From: DATFFO01 sp963744905
GTDB lineage: Bacteria; Actinomycetota; Acidimicrobiia; Spongiisociales; ZC4RG35
Length of the DNA: 64,000 nt
Reading direction: 5' to 3'
Assembly (NCBI GenBank): GCA_963744905.1
Contig: CAVUUV010000006.1
Span: forward strand, 124,001 to 188,000
The notes below the pieces were generated by a model that searched no databases, was not told the origin of the DNA, and saw only the letters and a program-made list of their open reading frames with translations. The position numbers and the translations under genes were made by a program. The first letter of the stretch is position 1. Each line of letters starts with the position of its first letter. Positions 44,716 to 53,333 of the stretch are shown piece after piece.

Positions 44716-45573
44716 TCAGGCTGTAACGATCTTGCTCAAATCCGCTTGGTCCCGAAATTCGCTGGGGGTCATGCCGAATCGCTGACGGAAGACCTTGGTG
44801 AGATGACTGTGGCTGGCGAAGCCCAGGTCGAGTGCAATACGGGCGATGTCCCCGCATCCTCCCTCCAGCTCTCCCAGTGCTGCACGAAGTCGCAGATCGG
44901 TGATGTGACTGTGGATGGTCTCCCCGGTGACGGCGCGAAACAGTCGTGCCAGATGGAACCGAGAGGCTCCTATGGCCCGTCCCACATCCGCCAGGGACAA
45001 TGGCGCACGGAAGTTCAGTGCCATGAACGCCTTGGCATCCTCGACCAGGTAGCGATGATCGGGTCTCGTCGTCTCCAACTCGGTTCCTGCTCGATTGGCA
45101 GAAGTTAGAACACGCTCTAGGAGCTGCAGCAGGGTTTCCTCGACGACGAGTGGGTCCGGGCCTGCCGGGGAGACGACGTGGCGTAGCAGTACCCGCAGCA
45201 GCAGGTAGGCATCGGAGGGTACCGGGGCATGGGTCTGGCCCATAGGAGACCCGCCACCGGCGCCGTTGTCATGGACCTGCCGGGCCACCTCCTCGGCGAG
45301 ATCAGAGCCGACTTCGAACCAGTCGCACCTGTCGCCGGCGGGATCGACCGCCGTGCGGGAATACTCCTGAGAGCCCCTGTAGATGACGGCCACGTTGGGG
45401 TCCGCCACGATGGGCTCCTCACCTTCCTGGCGTATGCGAACGCAGGTCCTGGGGAAGGCAATGGTGGGGTTCTCGATCCAGCCCCCGGGGAACTCCTTAT
45501 CGGTGGGCCGACACAGCCAGGTGCCAATGGCGCTGTTCTCAGAGCGGTACAACTCGGTTGATGGGCCCGACAT
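44716..45573 (-). CDS. AraC-family transcriptional regulator
   Basis: A 285-residue regulator. The C-terminal 100 residues contain two helix-turn-helix motifs (APLSLADVGRAIGASRFHLA then RLFRAVTGETIHSHI, and IARIALDLGFASHSHLTKVF then RQRFGMTPSEFRDQ). The N-terminal half (about 1-150) is a cupin-like sensory domain: CDWFEVGSDLAEEV and the strands IVADPNVAVIYRGSQEY. The sensed ligand is unknown. It starts at ATG 45573, about 50 bp from the second repeat element. It may regulate the neighbouring FG-GAP gene, but position is the only evidence. Confidence 0.92.
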   Translation of the reverse strand: MSGPSTELYRSENSAIGTWLCRPTDKEFPGGWIENPTIAFPRTCVRIRQEGEEPIVADPNVAVIYRGSQEYSRTAVDPAGDRCDWFEVGSDLAEEVARQVHDNGAGGGSPMGQTHAPVPSDAYLLLRVLLRHVVSPAGPDPLVVEETLLQLLERVLTSANRAGTELETTRPDHRYLVEDAKAFMALNFRAPLSLADVGRAIGASRFHLARLFRAVTGETIHSHITDLRLRAALGELEGGCGDIARIALDLGFASHSHLTKVFRQRFGMTPSEFRDQADLSKIVTA

Positions 45574-45624
45574 CTCGTCGCCGGAGGTTAACCCAGGCTG
45601 GTTGACTCTACCGGCCTGGGCTGC

Positions 45625-45792
45625 CTAGGAGCCTGTTGGATAATGCCGTTGCTCGGATTGGCGGCCAGGCGCGCCAGCCGCAAGGCCGAGGTTTCGCCAC
45701 TCCTTGTGCCGGAATGGCGGGGCCGAGAACGCAGTGGGTGGTGATGCATGGTCGTCAAGATGGGTGACATGCATTGTTCAACGGGCTCCTAG
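45625..45792. mobile_element. MITE-like repeat element, copy 2
   Basis: A 168-bp second copy of the element at 10586-10756, in the same orientation. Its ends are better preserved: left CTAGGAGCCTGTTGGA, right TTCAACGGGCTCCTAG, an inverted repeat with two mismatches. CTAG at both ends may be a 4-bp target duplication or part of the inverted repeat. It encodes no protein. It lies between the AraC gene start and the DivIVA-domain gene. Confidence 0.85.
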
Positions 45793-45904
45793 CGACCCGG
45801 GGGGACGTGGGAACTGGCGACTCGGCTTGGGCCTCGGCAGCCGCCCCGGGAGATATGAGACGGGAAGCGGGTAAAGGATCGGCAGGAACTTCCGATATGC
45901 CTTC

Positions 45905-48823
45905 ATGGCTCTCGTATCTGAAATGAACACCGACCGGCGTTTCTCGGTAAAGCGTCGTGGCTACGACAAGACGGAGGTAGACGGCCACCTAGAGAGTCTG
46001 GCTCGTCAGATGCAAGCTGCCGACGCGGACGCTACGCGTCGCGTCGCCCAACTCGAGTCAGAAATCGAAGAGTTGAGGGGTGCGCTCCGTGTGGCAGAGG
46101 CCGCTCAGGCGGAGATGGCCGCCGAACCGGTCATGGCCTCGGTGCTGTCGAGCAAGGATCGGATCCTGGAGCGGGCACGGAGACAGGCGACTCAGATCGT
46201 GGAACAGGCCAAAACCTCGGCCAAGCGAATCGTCAACGAAGCCCAGCAGACTGCATCTGGGTTCGATCGTTCAGCCGATGATGGGGACTCGCTGGTCGAT
46301 GTGACTGTTGCCCGCGCCGAGGCAGCCGCTGTGTTGGCTCGGGCAGAGCAGAGAGCTGCTGAGGTGGTGGCCGAGGCGCAGGAGCACGTCGCCGGGACGC
46401 ATCGGAGACAGCTCGGGGAGACCCAATCCGACGAGGTCGCCGCGGCAATCGTAGAGGCGGCAGAGGCGCGGGCAGAAGCCCTCAGGGCGGGAGCCGAGGC
46501 AGCGGCGGCCAACCTCCGCCGTGAATCGACACAACTCAAGGCGCACGCTCAGAGCGCCTCGGCAGCAGCGAAAGCCGATCTGGCGGCCGCCAAGACCGAG
46601 GCCGACAAGTTGCACAGGGAAGCAGCCGAGGCTTTGCGGGTGGCCACCGACGCACGGCAGAACGCGGAGGCCGACGCTCGGTCACAGCTCGAAGAGGCAA
46701 CCGCTAGGGCGGAGCAGACTCGACGGGGGGCCGACTCGTACTCGGCGCGCGTAAGAGCAGAGGCAGATCAGAGTCGGCAGTCGATGCTGAGATTGGCGGA
46801 GAACACCGCCCGGGGGGTCACTGGTCAAGCCGAGAAGGAGGTGCGTGAGCTTCGGGAAGAGGCGGAGACGAAGCTGGCCGAAGCTGAATCGGCTCGACTC
46901 GAGTCGCAACAGACTCTCTCGGACGCCCGCGCCGAGCGCGCCGCGATGCTGGAAGCCGTCGAATCGGAATCGTCGCAGCAACGTCGTGCCGTCGACACAG
47001 AACTGGCAGAACGTCGGGCCGCAGTCGAAGTAGAACTGAGGGTGATCAAGGACCGTGCCGAGCGGTCCGCCGCCGACACACGCAAGGCGGCCCAAGCTGA
47101 GTTGGATGCTGCCCGGGCGAAACTTGAGTCCGCACGAGAGGCGGAGCGCACGGCGTCCAAGTCCATCGTGGAAACGGAATCAATCGCCGAGGGCATCCGG
47201 ACCGCCGCCGAGGAACAAGCTGCCCATATCCTTGCAGATGCCGAGAGGCGGATGAGGGTCCTCGAATCCGAGCACGCCGAACGTTCGGCCGCGCTGGTCG
47301 AGGCGGAAGCCGCCGTGGCAGCGGATCGAGTAGCCAGCGACGCAGTTCGCCAGGAGGCGGAGACCGAACTCAAGCAGGCCCGAGGCGAGGCGGATCGAAT
47401 CCGGAGTGAAGCTGATGCTCAACTGGATGAAGCGAGAGCATCTGCCGCCGAAATCGTTGGCGATGCCCGACGCCGCGCCACTGAGATACTCGCTGAGACG
47501 ACCGAGGACATTGCCGCTAGATGGGAACAAGTGGAGACTGAGGCGAGCGAGCGTCTCGAGGAGGCGGAGGCGAAAGCAGAGGAGATAGTCGGGCGAGCTC
47601 AGGAAGAGGTCCTCGAAATCACCGAGCAGGCACGGTCGACTCTCGCCGACGCCCGCCAGAAGGCGATCGACCTTCGTAAGCAGGCGGCGGAAGAAGCAGG
47701 GCGCGTCGCGAGCGCGGCGGCGGCCGAAGCCGAAGTGTTGCGTTCCGATGCCAAGCGCCAGGCGGAAGAGGCCGAGTCCGCTCACCGCCTGGCCATGTCG
47801 GCCCGGGCCGATGCTCAGGCAGCCCTAGACGAGGCAACGGAGGAGGCCGAGATAATCAGGTCGGAGGCGCGTCGTGTAGCCGAGGCCGAGACCGAAACCG
47901 CTTCTATCCAAAGGGCCAGGGCGGAGGAGATGGCCCGCGATGCGGAACTCCTCCGTGCCGAGGTGGCTCAACTTCAGTCTCGTCTCAGCCGGGAGCAGCA
48001 GGAGACGGAGAACCGGAACCGAGCGGCACAGGCGGCTTTGGATGAAGCCCGCGAGGAGGCTGCACGAATCGTCGATGAGGCGAATCGAGCCAGCACAGAG
48101 CAGACCGATGCTCTCAAAGCCAGACGCGAAGAGTTGAAGCTGGAAAGAGAAAGCCTTGAAGGCTGGCGAGCCAAGCTGGAGGATTGGCGTTCCCAACTCG
48201 ACCATGAACGGGCGTCACTGAATGTCCAACGGGCCGACCTGTCCGAAGATCGCGCTCGCGTCGCCGCCAGGGAGGCGGACCTGATAAGCGAGCGCCAACA
48301 GCTCGAAAAGGAGTCCGAGGAGATCCTCGATCGCGTCCGGAGAGAAGCGGACGGAGTGGCGGAGAGAGCCTGGATGGAGGCGGAACGGTTGATCGCATCC
48401 GCCGAATACGAGGCGGCCGATCCTGACGCGGTGATCGCCGAGCTGCGCCGTCAGCTGGAGACCCGAGAGGGTCAGCTTGTCGAACGTCTCGCCGAGGTCG
48501 GTAGGCGCGAGACCGAAGTCAACGAGCAATTCGCGGAGCTCTCTCGCCGGCGCGCCGTGTTCGAGGCGGAGAAGGCAGAGGCGTTGCGAGGGGAGTCATT
48601 CGGGATACTGAGCGACTCGAAGCCGTCGGATCGTCCGCCGACTTCGACCGATGAACCGGCGGACCGGGCAGGTGTGAGAGAGGTGGGAGACGACGACTTC
48701 GATGCTGTTGTTCGCACTCTCAACTTGCCCGATCGTTCGAGCGAGGGAGACGTCGACGGCTCCGTCCGGGAGCCCGATACCCCGGGGAATCCGATCGAGG
48801 ATGAAACCTCCGATGAGAACTGA
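45905..48823 (+). CDS. Giant DivIVA-domain coiled-coil protein (Scy/filament-type)
   Basis: A 972-residue protein. The N-terminus MNTDRRFSVKRRGYDKTEVD followed by GHLESLARQM is a DivIVA-type membrane-curvature domain (about 7-45). Residues 50-880 are nearly continuous Ala/Glu/Arg-rich coiled coil with heptad and longer periodicities (for example ARAEQRAAEVVAEAQEHV, AEAKAEEIVGRAQEEVLEIT). The C-terminal 90 residues are acidic and probably disordered, ending IEDETSDEN. Such proteins organise polar growth or cell shape in actinobacteria, as Scy and FilP do in Streptomyces; this one is comparable in design, though its role is inferred. The ATG at 45905 is used; a second in-frame ATG at 45923 begins the conserved part. 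Confidence 0.9.
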   Translation: MALVSEMNTDRRFSVKRRGYDKTEVDGHLESLARQMQAADADATRRVAQLESEIEELRGALRVAEAAQAEMAAEPVMASVLSSKDRILERARRQATQIVEQAKTSAKRIVNEAQQTASGFDRSADDGDSLVDVTVARAEAAAVLARAEQRAAEVVAEAQEHVAGTHRRQLGETQSDEVAAAIVEAAEARAEALRAGAEAAAANLRRESTQLKAHAQSASAAAKADLAAAKTEADKLHREAAEALRVATDARQNAEADARSQLEEATARAEQTRRGADSYSARVRAEADQSRQSMLRLAENTARGVTGQAEKEVRELREEAETKLAEAESARLESQQTLSDARAERAAMLEAVESESSQQRRAVDTELAERRAAVEVELRVIKDRAERSAADTRKAAQAELDAARAKLESAREAERTASKSIVETESIAEGIRTAAEEQAAHILADAERRMRVLESEHAERSAALVEAEAAVAADRVASDAVRQEAETELKQARGEADRIRSEADAQLDEARASAAEIVGDARRRATEILAETTEDIAARWEQVETEASERLEEAEAKAEEIVGRAQEEVLEITEQARSTLADARQKAIDLRKQAAEEAGRVASAAAAEAEVLRSDAKRQAEEAESAHRLAMSARADAQAALDEATEEAEIIRSEARRVAEAETETASIQRARAEEMARDAELLRAEVAQLQSRLSREQQETENRNRAAQAALDEAREEAARIVDEANRASTEQTDALKARREELKLERESLEGWRAKLEDWRSQLDHERASLNVQRADLSEDRARVAAREADLISERQQLEKESEEILDRVRREADGVAERAWMEAERLIASAEYEAADPDAVIAELRRQLETREGQLVERLAEVGRRETEVNEQFAELSRRRAVFEAEKAEALRGESFGILSDSKPSDRPPTSTDEPADRAGVREVGDDDFDAVVRTLNLPDRSSEGDVDGSVREPDTPGNPIEDETSDEN

Positions 48824-49227
48824 GGCGTGTCCTCACCAACAGGTGTATGGTCGAAAGGGACCAACCCGCGCAGCCGTCATGTGGGGCTCTTCTGGGAGCG
48901 TCGAGGGGCAATAGTGTTGGTAAGGGCGGCGATCATGGCAACCAGTACCTGTCTGTTCCTCGAGTCGCTCGTTAGAGACCAAGCGCCCGACGTCGCACTC
49001 ACTGTCGACGAAGCACTGTGCTCCCGCCCATAAGGAATACGCGTGTGATTGCGGGAAAACCACCAACCATCTGTGCCTCATAGTTAGTCCAAGAGTGGCA
49101 TCTGACACGAGGTCAGTCCACGAGAGGTGTTACAGACCGTTCCAGGTCAGCGGACCCAGAAGGACGGGATTCGGCGAAAGCCCGTGTAGGACAAGGAACA
49201 ACCCCGCCTGAGCGGGACTATCGAATG
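48824..49227. other. Gene-free region upstream of the first attachment core
   Basis: A 404-bp region with weak codon bias in all frames. I see no RNA gene and no clear terminator. It may be flanking debris from past integration at the neighbouring tRNA-like site. Confidence 0.4.
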
Positions 49228-49278
49228 GCGCGCCCGAGAGGACTCGAACCCCTAACCTTCTGATCCGTAGATCTCCAA
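49228..49278 (-). other. Attachment core: tRNA-Arg 3' end fragment, copy A
   Basis: On the minus strand this reads as the anticodon loop CTACGGA, 3' anticodon stem TCAGA, variable loop, T-arm (GGGGTTCGAGTCCTC) and acceptor end CGGGCGC of a tRNA-Arg(ACG). The 5' half of the tRNA is missing. Integrases of actinobacterial elements commonly recombine at exactly this part. The same 51 bp recur at 52837-52887 without mismatch. Downstream similarity continues patchily, with a second shared 27-bp block (AGAGAATGGCTCCCAACTTG onward) at 49371 and 52981. Confidence 0.82.
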
Positions 49279-49466
49279 ACGCCGTCCATGTGCGTCCACC
49301 GGAGTCGGCTAAGCCCGAAGTCGGTGACCAGTCGGGCCACGGTCGTTCATGCCCGGCCTCAGGAATCCACAGAGAATGGCTCCCAACTTGGCTCCCAGAT
49401 ATCCGGGATAGCGACGCGATCTGGCCGTCCGTACGTTGGTCGTCGAGCCATCAAGGAGGCACTCTC

Positions 49467-49928
49467 GTGACAACCATCGAAAAGCCACCCATGCCCAAGG
49501 CGATGATGCGGATCAGCGGGTCCACCACCTTCCGGAACATCCATCGGTTCCTTCTCCGGGCCAGTGGAGGACGCATCGGCAGTCGCATCAACGGCATGGA
49601 AACGTTGCTGCTAACCACAACCGGGCGCAAGTCAGGGAGCGAGCGAACGGTCCCACTTCTCTCGCTGCCTGACGGGGATGCTCGGGTGGTAGTCGCTACG
49701 AACAGCGGTGCCGACACCAACCCGGCGTGGTGGCACAACCTCCAGGCCGACCCCAATGCCACGGTCGAAGTCGGCGGGGAGCGCCACCGCGTCCGCGCCC
49801 GATCGGCAACCTCGGAAGAGGCGGCCCGGCTGTGGCCGGTCATCACGGAGACCAACGAGGTCATTGCCTATTACCCGCAGATCACGGACCGGAGGATGCC
49901 GATGGTCTATCTGGAGCCGGTCCGATGA
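49467..49928 (+). CDS. Deazaflavin (F420)-dependent nitroreductase-family protein
   Basis: A 153-residue split-barrel protein of the DDN/FDOR-B type. RNIHRFLLRASGGRIGSRIN, the cofactor-contacting LLLTTTGRKSGSERTVPL and NPAWWHNLQADPNATVEVGG are family signatures. Members use coenzyme F420, supporting an actinobacterial host. The GTG start at 49467 has a perfect AAGGAGG site. Its stop overlaps the next start (ATGA), so it is coupled to the membrane protein gene. The substrate is unknown. Confidence 0.92.
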   Translation: MTTIEKPPMPKAMMRISGSTTFRNIHRFLLRASGGRIGSRINGMETLLLTTTGRKSGSERTVPLLSLPDGDARVVVATNSGADTNPAWWHNLQADPNATVEVGGERHRVRARSATSEEAARLWPVITETNEVIAYYPQITDRRMPMVYLEPVR

Positions 49929-50416
49929 CTCAGACCGTCGCACTGACAACGGATACTCGATGGGCTGCCTGGACCACGGCGGCCGCAGCAGCTGTGGTCT
50001 GGCATGGTCTGATCGATCAGCACATCGGTCTCAACGGGCCAACCTCGGAGGAGATGACGATTCACCAGGCGGGCGCGGGCCTGCTCTTTGCCATGGTGAT
50101 CGCCTGGTGGATGTGGATGGTGGCTCGAGCTGCGACCGGCGATCAAGGAGCGATCCGATCGATTGTGTGGATAACGGGACTCCTCGCTGTCGGCCTCACC
50201 GGTGTCGTCGCATTCTTCGCCGCTCCCCCGCCCAGCGCAGACTTCCCCTACCAGGACATCTCTCACGCCGCCTCCCTGTCGTTCGGGGTCACAGCGCTCT
50301 GGCGGATGCGATCGACAGTCGGCTGGGGCAGCCCGGGTCGCTACCCACGTCTGACCGTCGGACTATTTGTGGTCTACCTGGTCGTCAGCGGCTCGTTGAT
50401 GGTGTCGAACATGTGA
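49925..50416 (+). CDS. Hypothetical membrane protein coupled to the deazaflavin reductase
   Basis: A 163-residue protein with four to five hydrophobic helices: WTTAAAAAVVWHGLIDQHIG, AGAGLLFAMVIAWWMWMVAR, IVWITGLLAVGLTGVVAFFA and LTVGLFVVYLVVSGSLMV. The ATG overlaps the stop of the preceding gene by four bases. No catalytic motif is seen. Coupling suggests a functional link with the F420-dependent protein. It converges on the LuxR gene, almost touching it (2 bp). Confidence 0.7.
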   Translation: MTQTVALTTDTRWAAWTTAAAAAVVWHGLIDQHIGLNGPTSEEMTIHQAGAGLLFAMVIAWWMWMVARAATGDQGAIRSIVWITGLLAVGLTGVVAFFAAPPPSADFPYQDISHAASLSFGVTALWRMRSTVGWGSPGRYPRLTVGLFVVYLVVSGSLMVSNM

Positions 50417-50418
50417 CT

Positions 50419-51481
50419 TCAGCTCAAGAAGAAGCCGTAGGGACCGGGAGGGACATCGGCCTCCCGTCGCGGCTGGTAGTGAGTGCTGTAGATGGCATCG
50501 AGGAGCTCCCCCCGAGTAACCACCCCTACCTTGGCGAACACCGACTTGAGGTGGTCCTGAACCGTATACTCGGAGATCTCGAGGGGTGTTGGAGATTGCA
50601 CGAGTGGTCAAGCCCCGGGCCACCTCTCGCGTCACTTGCGCCTCGCGGGGTGTGAGCCCGTAGGCCGCCATGATGACCTCGGCGAGCTCGGCTGGACGGG
50701 GCTGCTCGATGATCACTTCGAACTGGTCATCGGCTCCTTTCCGTTGAAAAGCATGAAAGGTCACCGGACCGTCAGAACCCACGACGGTTGCCCGGACGAT
50801 CGATTCGACCTCAAGGTGCGGGATCAAGGACGCCAACGTGGCTCGGAGCTGGTCACGTGTGAGGGTGTCGAGCCAACGTTCAGCCGGTTCCGACGTGGCC
50901 ACGAATTTAAGCCCGGAATCGACGGTGAAGGCGCCTGGGGCCCGGTCTCCCTCCCCAAGTGCCGACACGAGAAACGCATGGCGGAACATGGCAGCCAGCG
51001 CGGGAGCAACCTCAGCGATCGTCTCCTCCGATGCCTGGTCGAACGGATCCCACCATTCCGCCCGGGTCAGGGTGAGGGCGCCCCACACGCCCGTGCGGTC
51101 ACGAATGATCACCCTCATCTCATCCCACGCTCCCGCTGGTGCGAGCAGACGCCGAAAGCGTTCCACTGTGTTGGGATCGTCCACCTCGGCTCGGAGGCGC
51201 GAAGCGATGCGATCACTGTCGATTATCTTCGTGTACGTCAGCGGGTCTTCGTTGGCGAATTCCAGAGCGAATAGCTCCTTCTCCAGATCTGGTGGCTCGC
51301 CGAATGACGAGTAGAGGTCGCAACTGGTGAAGAGGTGTGTGGAGGGGTCGACCGAAGCCCAGGTGGACACGTCGTAGCCGATGGCGCGCCGGAGCAGCTC
51401 GTCGGCGCGATGCCGAAACTGGTGATGGCCGGTCTCCTCCACCGACATAGCTTCGAGGGACCGAAGGAGCGCGCTGGTCAC
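50419..51481 (-). CDS. LuxR-family transcriptional regulator, one frameshift in the HTH
   Basis: About 353 residues after correction. The N-terminal 290 residues form a GAF-like sensor (HADELLRRAIGYDVSTWASV is the kind of start seen; GAWDEMRVIIRDRTGVWGAL is a core strand pair). The C-terminus is a LuxR helix-turn-helix: AAYGLTPREAQVTREVARGL, TTRAISNT, then, in the next frame, LEISEYTVQDHLKSVFAKVG. An extra base near 50585 (a run of four C on the coding strand) separates the two halves of the HTH. Unrepaired, DNA binding would be lost. It starts at GTG 51481. The target genes are unknown; the adjacent cargo genes are candidates. Confidence 0.85.
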
Positions 51482-51571
51482 GACCTCAACGTAGCGATCT
51501 TGGTCACGCCAGCCCTATCCCAGATTCCTGGGAGAGCGTGTCTGTGTCCGAACGCATAGGTTGAAACCCAG

Positions 51572-52082
51572 ATGACAGCTGAGCTGACCGGAGAGAGCGT
51601 CCACTATGGCCCCAGTCAGGCCAAGTGGGTGAGAGGCACGTTGGGGATCGAGGTACGGATGCTCGTCGGCGGCGAAGACACCGGTGGCTCGCTGACGATG
51701 TACGAGTACACCGCGCCACCGGAATATCCAGGGCCCGCCTTCCACCTCCATCACGACGAAGACGAGGCTATTTTTCGTCCTCGATGGGACGCTCACTTTC
51801 CGAGCAGGCTCTGACACCGTTGAGTTGAGGCCCGGCGGCTTTGCCTGGGGGCCCCGCGGGATCCCTCACGGCTTCGGCAACGCCGGTGATGAGCCGGTCA
51901 GGTTCTTATGTGCGGTCGTACCCGGCAACCTGGAACGGATGCTCGTCGAGATCGCCGACCACGCGTCCGAAGCAGCACCCACCATCAACCCAGCCAGGAT
52001 GATGGAGGTCAACCGGCGGGACGGCCTGGAGATCAAGGGACCGCCGATACTGAGCGTTCCCAATTCCGCCTCGTCCGGTTGA
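51572..52082 (+). CDS. Quercetinase-like cupin protein, one frameshift
   Basis: Two frames join into a cupin of about 169 residues. The first encodes KWVRGTLGIEVRMLVGGEDT, the metal-motif YPGPAFHLHHDEDEAIF; the second gives the continuation FVLDGTLTF, then RPGGFAWGPRGIPHGFGNAG (motif 2). The frame changes at about 51773 in a run of five T where four would keep the frame, a typical homopolymer-length change. The His and Glu residues for a metal are present. The family includes quercetin dioxygenases and many uncharacterised proteins. It follows a divergent LuxR gene. Confidence 0.82.
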
Positions 52083-52123
52083 AGCCGCGTCCACTCCATG
52101 ATTTTGTAATACGATATTGATGT

Positions 52124-52352
52124 GTGGAAATTCGTCCGTCTGCCCGCCGCCACGACATCCCTGACGAGGACATCCTCCACGCGGTTGAACACGCCATGGT
52201 CATCGATGACATCGGGAAGATCCCGATCGGTGGCTCGTCATCGGTCCTGACCGCGCTGGCAACCTGCTGGAGACCGTCGTGCTCATCCCTTCGGGTGGTG
52301 ACGAATTCATCATTCGCTGCGCCCCGTCTACGGGAGACTGCTCGATCCATGA
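52124..52352 (+). CDS. Type II toxin component (small EIRPSARxH-type), frameshifted
   Basis: Starts GTG 52124 with MEIRPSARRHDIPDEDILHA, VEHAMVIDD, then in a shifted frame WLVIGPDRAGNLLETVVLIP and SGGDEFIIRCAP, and in a third frame VYGRLLDP ending at TGA 52350-52352. This matches small actinobacterial toxin-like proteins found beside an RHH antitoxin. Frame changes near 52220 and 52325 break the gene. The stop overlaps the antitoxin ATG (ATGA), the usual arrangement for such pairs. Toxin activity is inferred from this pairing. Confidence 0.65.
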
Positions 52353-52633
52353 CCAAGCGCATATACGGCTACACGAACTCTGGCACTCCGGCCACTGACG
52401 AGCTCATCGAAGAGCTCGCAGAAGAGGCCGAGGCGGGATACGACGTCGATGAGATCATCGCCCGTCGCGGGAAGCGCGGACGTCCCCGACTCGGCACCAA
52501 ACCATCGACCGTGGAATCCGTCCGTCTTGACCCCGAGTCGAAAGGGAGACTTCTCCGCCGAGCTGAGGATGAAGGCGTGACCGCCTCTGCGGTCATTCGT
52601 GATGCCCTTCGCCGACACCTAGAGGCAAGCTAG
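52349..52633 (+). CDS. Ribbon-helix-helix antitoxin (CopG-type)
   Basis: A 94-residue protein. The N-terminal part (TKRIYGYTNSGTPATDELIE, ELAEEAEAGYDVDEII) probably binds the toxin. After an RRGKRGRPRLG linker the C-terminal RHH domain (STVESVRLDPESKGRLLRRA, EDEGVTASAVIRDALRRHLE) binds DNA. The gene overlaps the toxin gene by four bases and is intact, although its toxin is frameshifted. A stable antitoxin without active toxin would be neutral or regulatory. Confidence 0.82.
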   Translation: MTKRIYGYTNSGTPATDELIEELAEEAEAGYDVDEIIARRGKRGRPRLGTKPSTVESVRLDPESKGRLLRRAEDEGVTASAVIRDALRRHLEAS

Positions 52634-52836
52634 GAGATCCCGGACTACGCCAGAGCGTCAGAAGGTCGACCTGGCCTATGGCGACCGAAAGACTCTTTGA
52701 AAGGGGCCCTTGCCTCGTCGCACGCCGGCCCACCGATGGAGAATGGCTCCCGAAGATCACTCCCACCGGAAACCCGCCCCCGAATCGCCTGACTGTTCGA
52801 CGCGGCCAAACCGCCATTGAGCAGGGACTTCGTTTT

Positions 52837-52887
52837 GCGCGCCCGAGAGGACTCGAACCCCTAACCTTCTGATCCGTAGATCTCCAA
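52837..52887 (-). other. Attachment core: tRNA-Arg 3' end fragment, copy B
   Basis: Identical over 51 bp to copy A at 49228-49278, same orientation, 3609 bp apart. The first part encodes the anticodon loop to acceptor end of tRNA-Arg on the minus strand, without a 5' half. About 95 bp further on is the second shared block (27 bp, 52981-53007). A weaker relative of that block lies at 52738-52764. The surrounding 52634-53333 region has no gene I can support, except possible upstream extension of the endonuclease frame. Confidence 0.82.
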
Positions 52888-53333
52888 GCCGTGTCCAGGT
52901 ACGTCCACAGGGGTCCGCAGCGCCTGCAGCGATGGGCGTCTCGGGTCCACCACCGTCCACCGCCGTTCATAGCCGTCCCCAGAGAATGGCTCCCAACTTG
53001 GCTCCCACCCGGCAGGTCGTTCGGCGAGAACAACCACCCGCAGACCCTGGGCATACGATCCACCGCTGCGGCCACCCACGCGGCTCCCTGCTAGGTCGCC
53101 CGGCGGGGTCGAGAAGTCGCGAGCGAAGGCGAGAGCGTTGAGGAGGTGGTGAGCAGTCTTCGAGCGGGCCCTCGAGCTCTACTGCGAGAACCAGCACTTC
53201 CCCGATCACATCGACACCCTATCCTCGCACCGGTCACCCCGCGTGCCCCCCAAAGCCCTTCGCCTCCAGCATTCCCGTTCCTGTCGCACTCCGGGGCTAC
53301 GATCGGCACGAGACCCTGGCCGATGAGACCGAA

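Noticed and set aside
43711..45108. 465-codon plus-strand frame over the FG-GAP and AraC genes
   Set aside because: Both minus-strand genes have clear domains; the plus frame is an antisense shadow with no motif.
49228..49300. A complete tRNA-Arg gene on the minus strand
   Set aside because: Only the anticodon loop to acceptor 3' end is present; the D-arm and 5' acceptor strand are missing at both copies.
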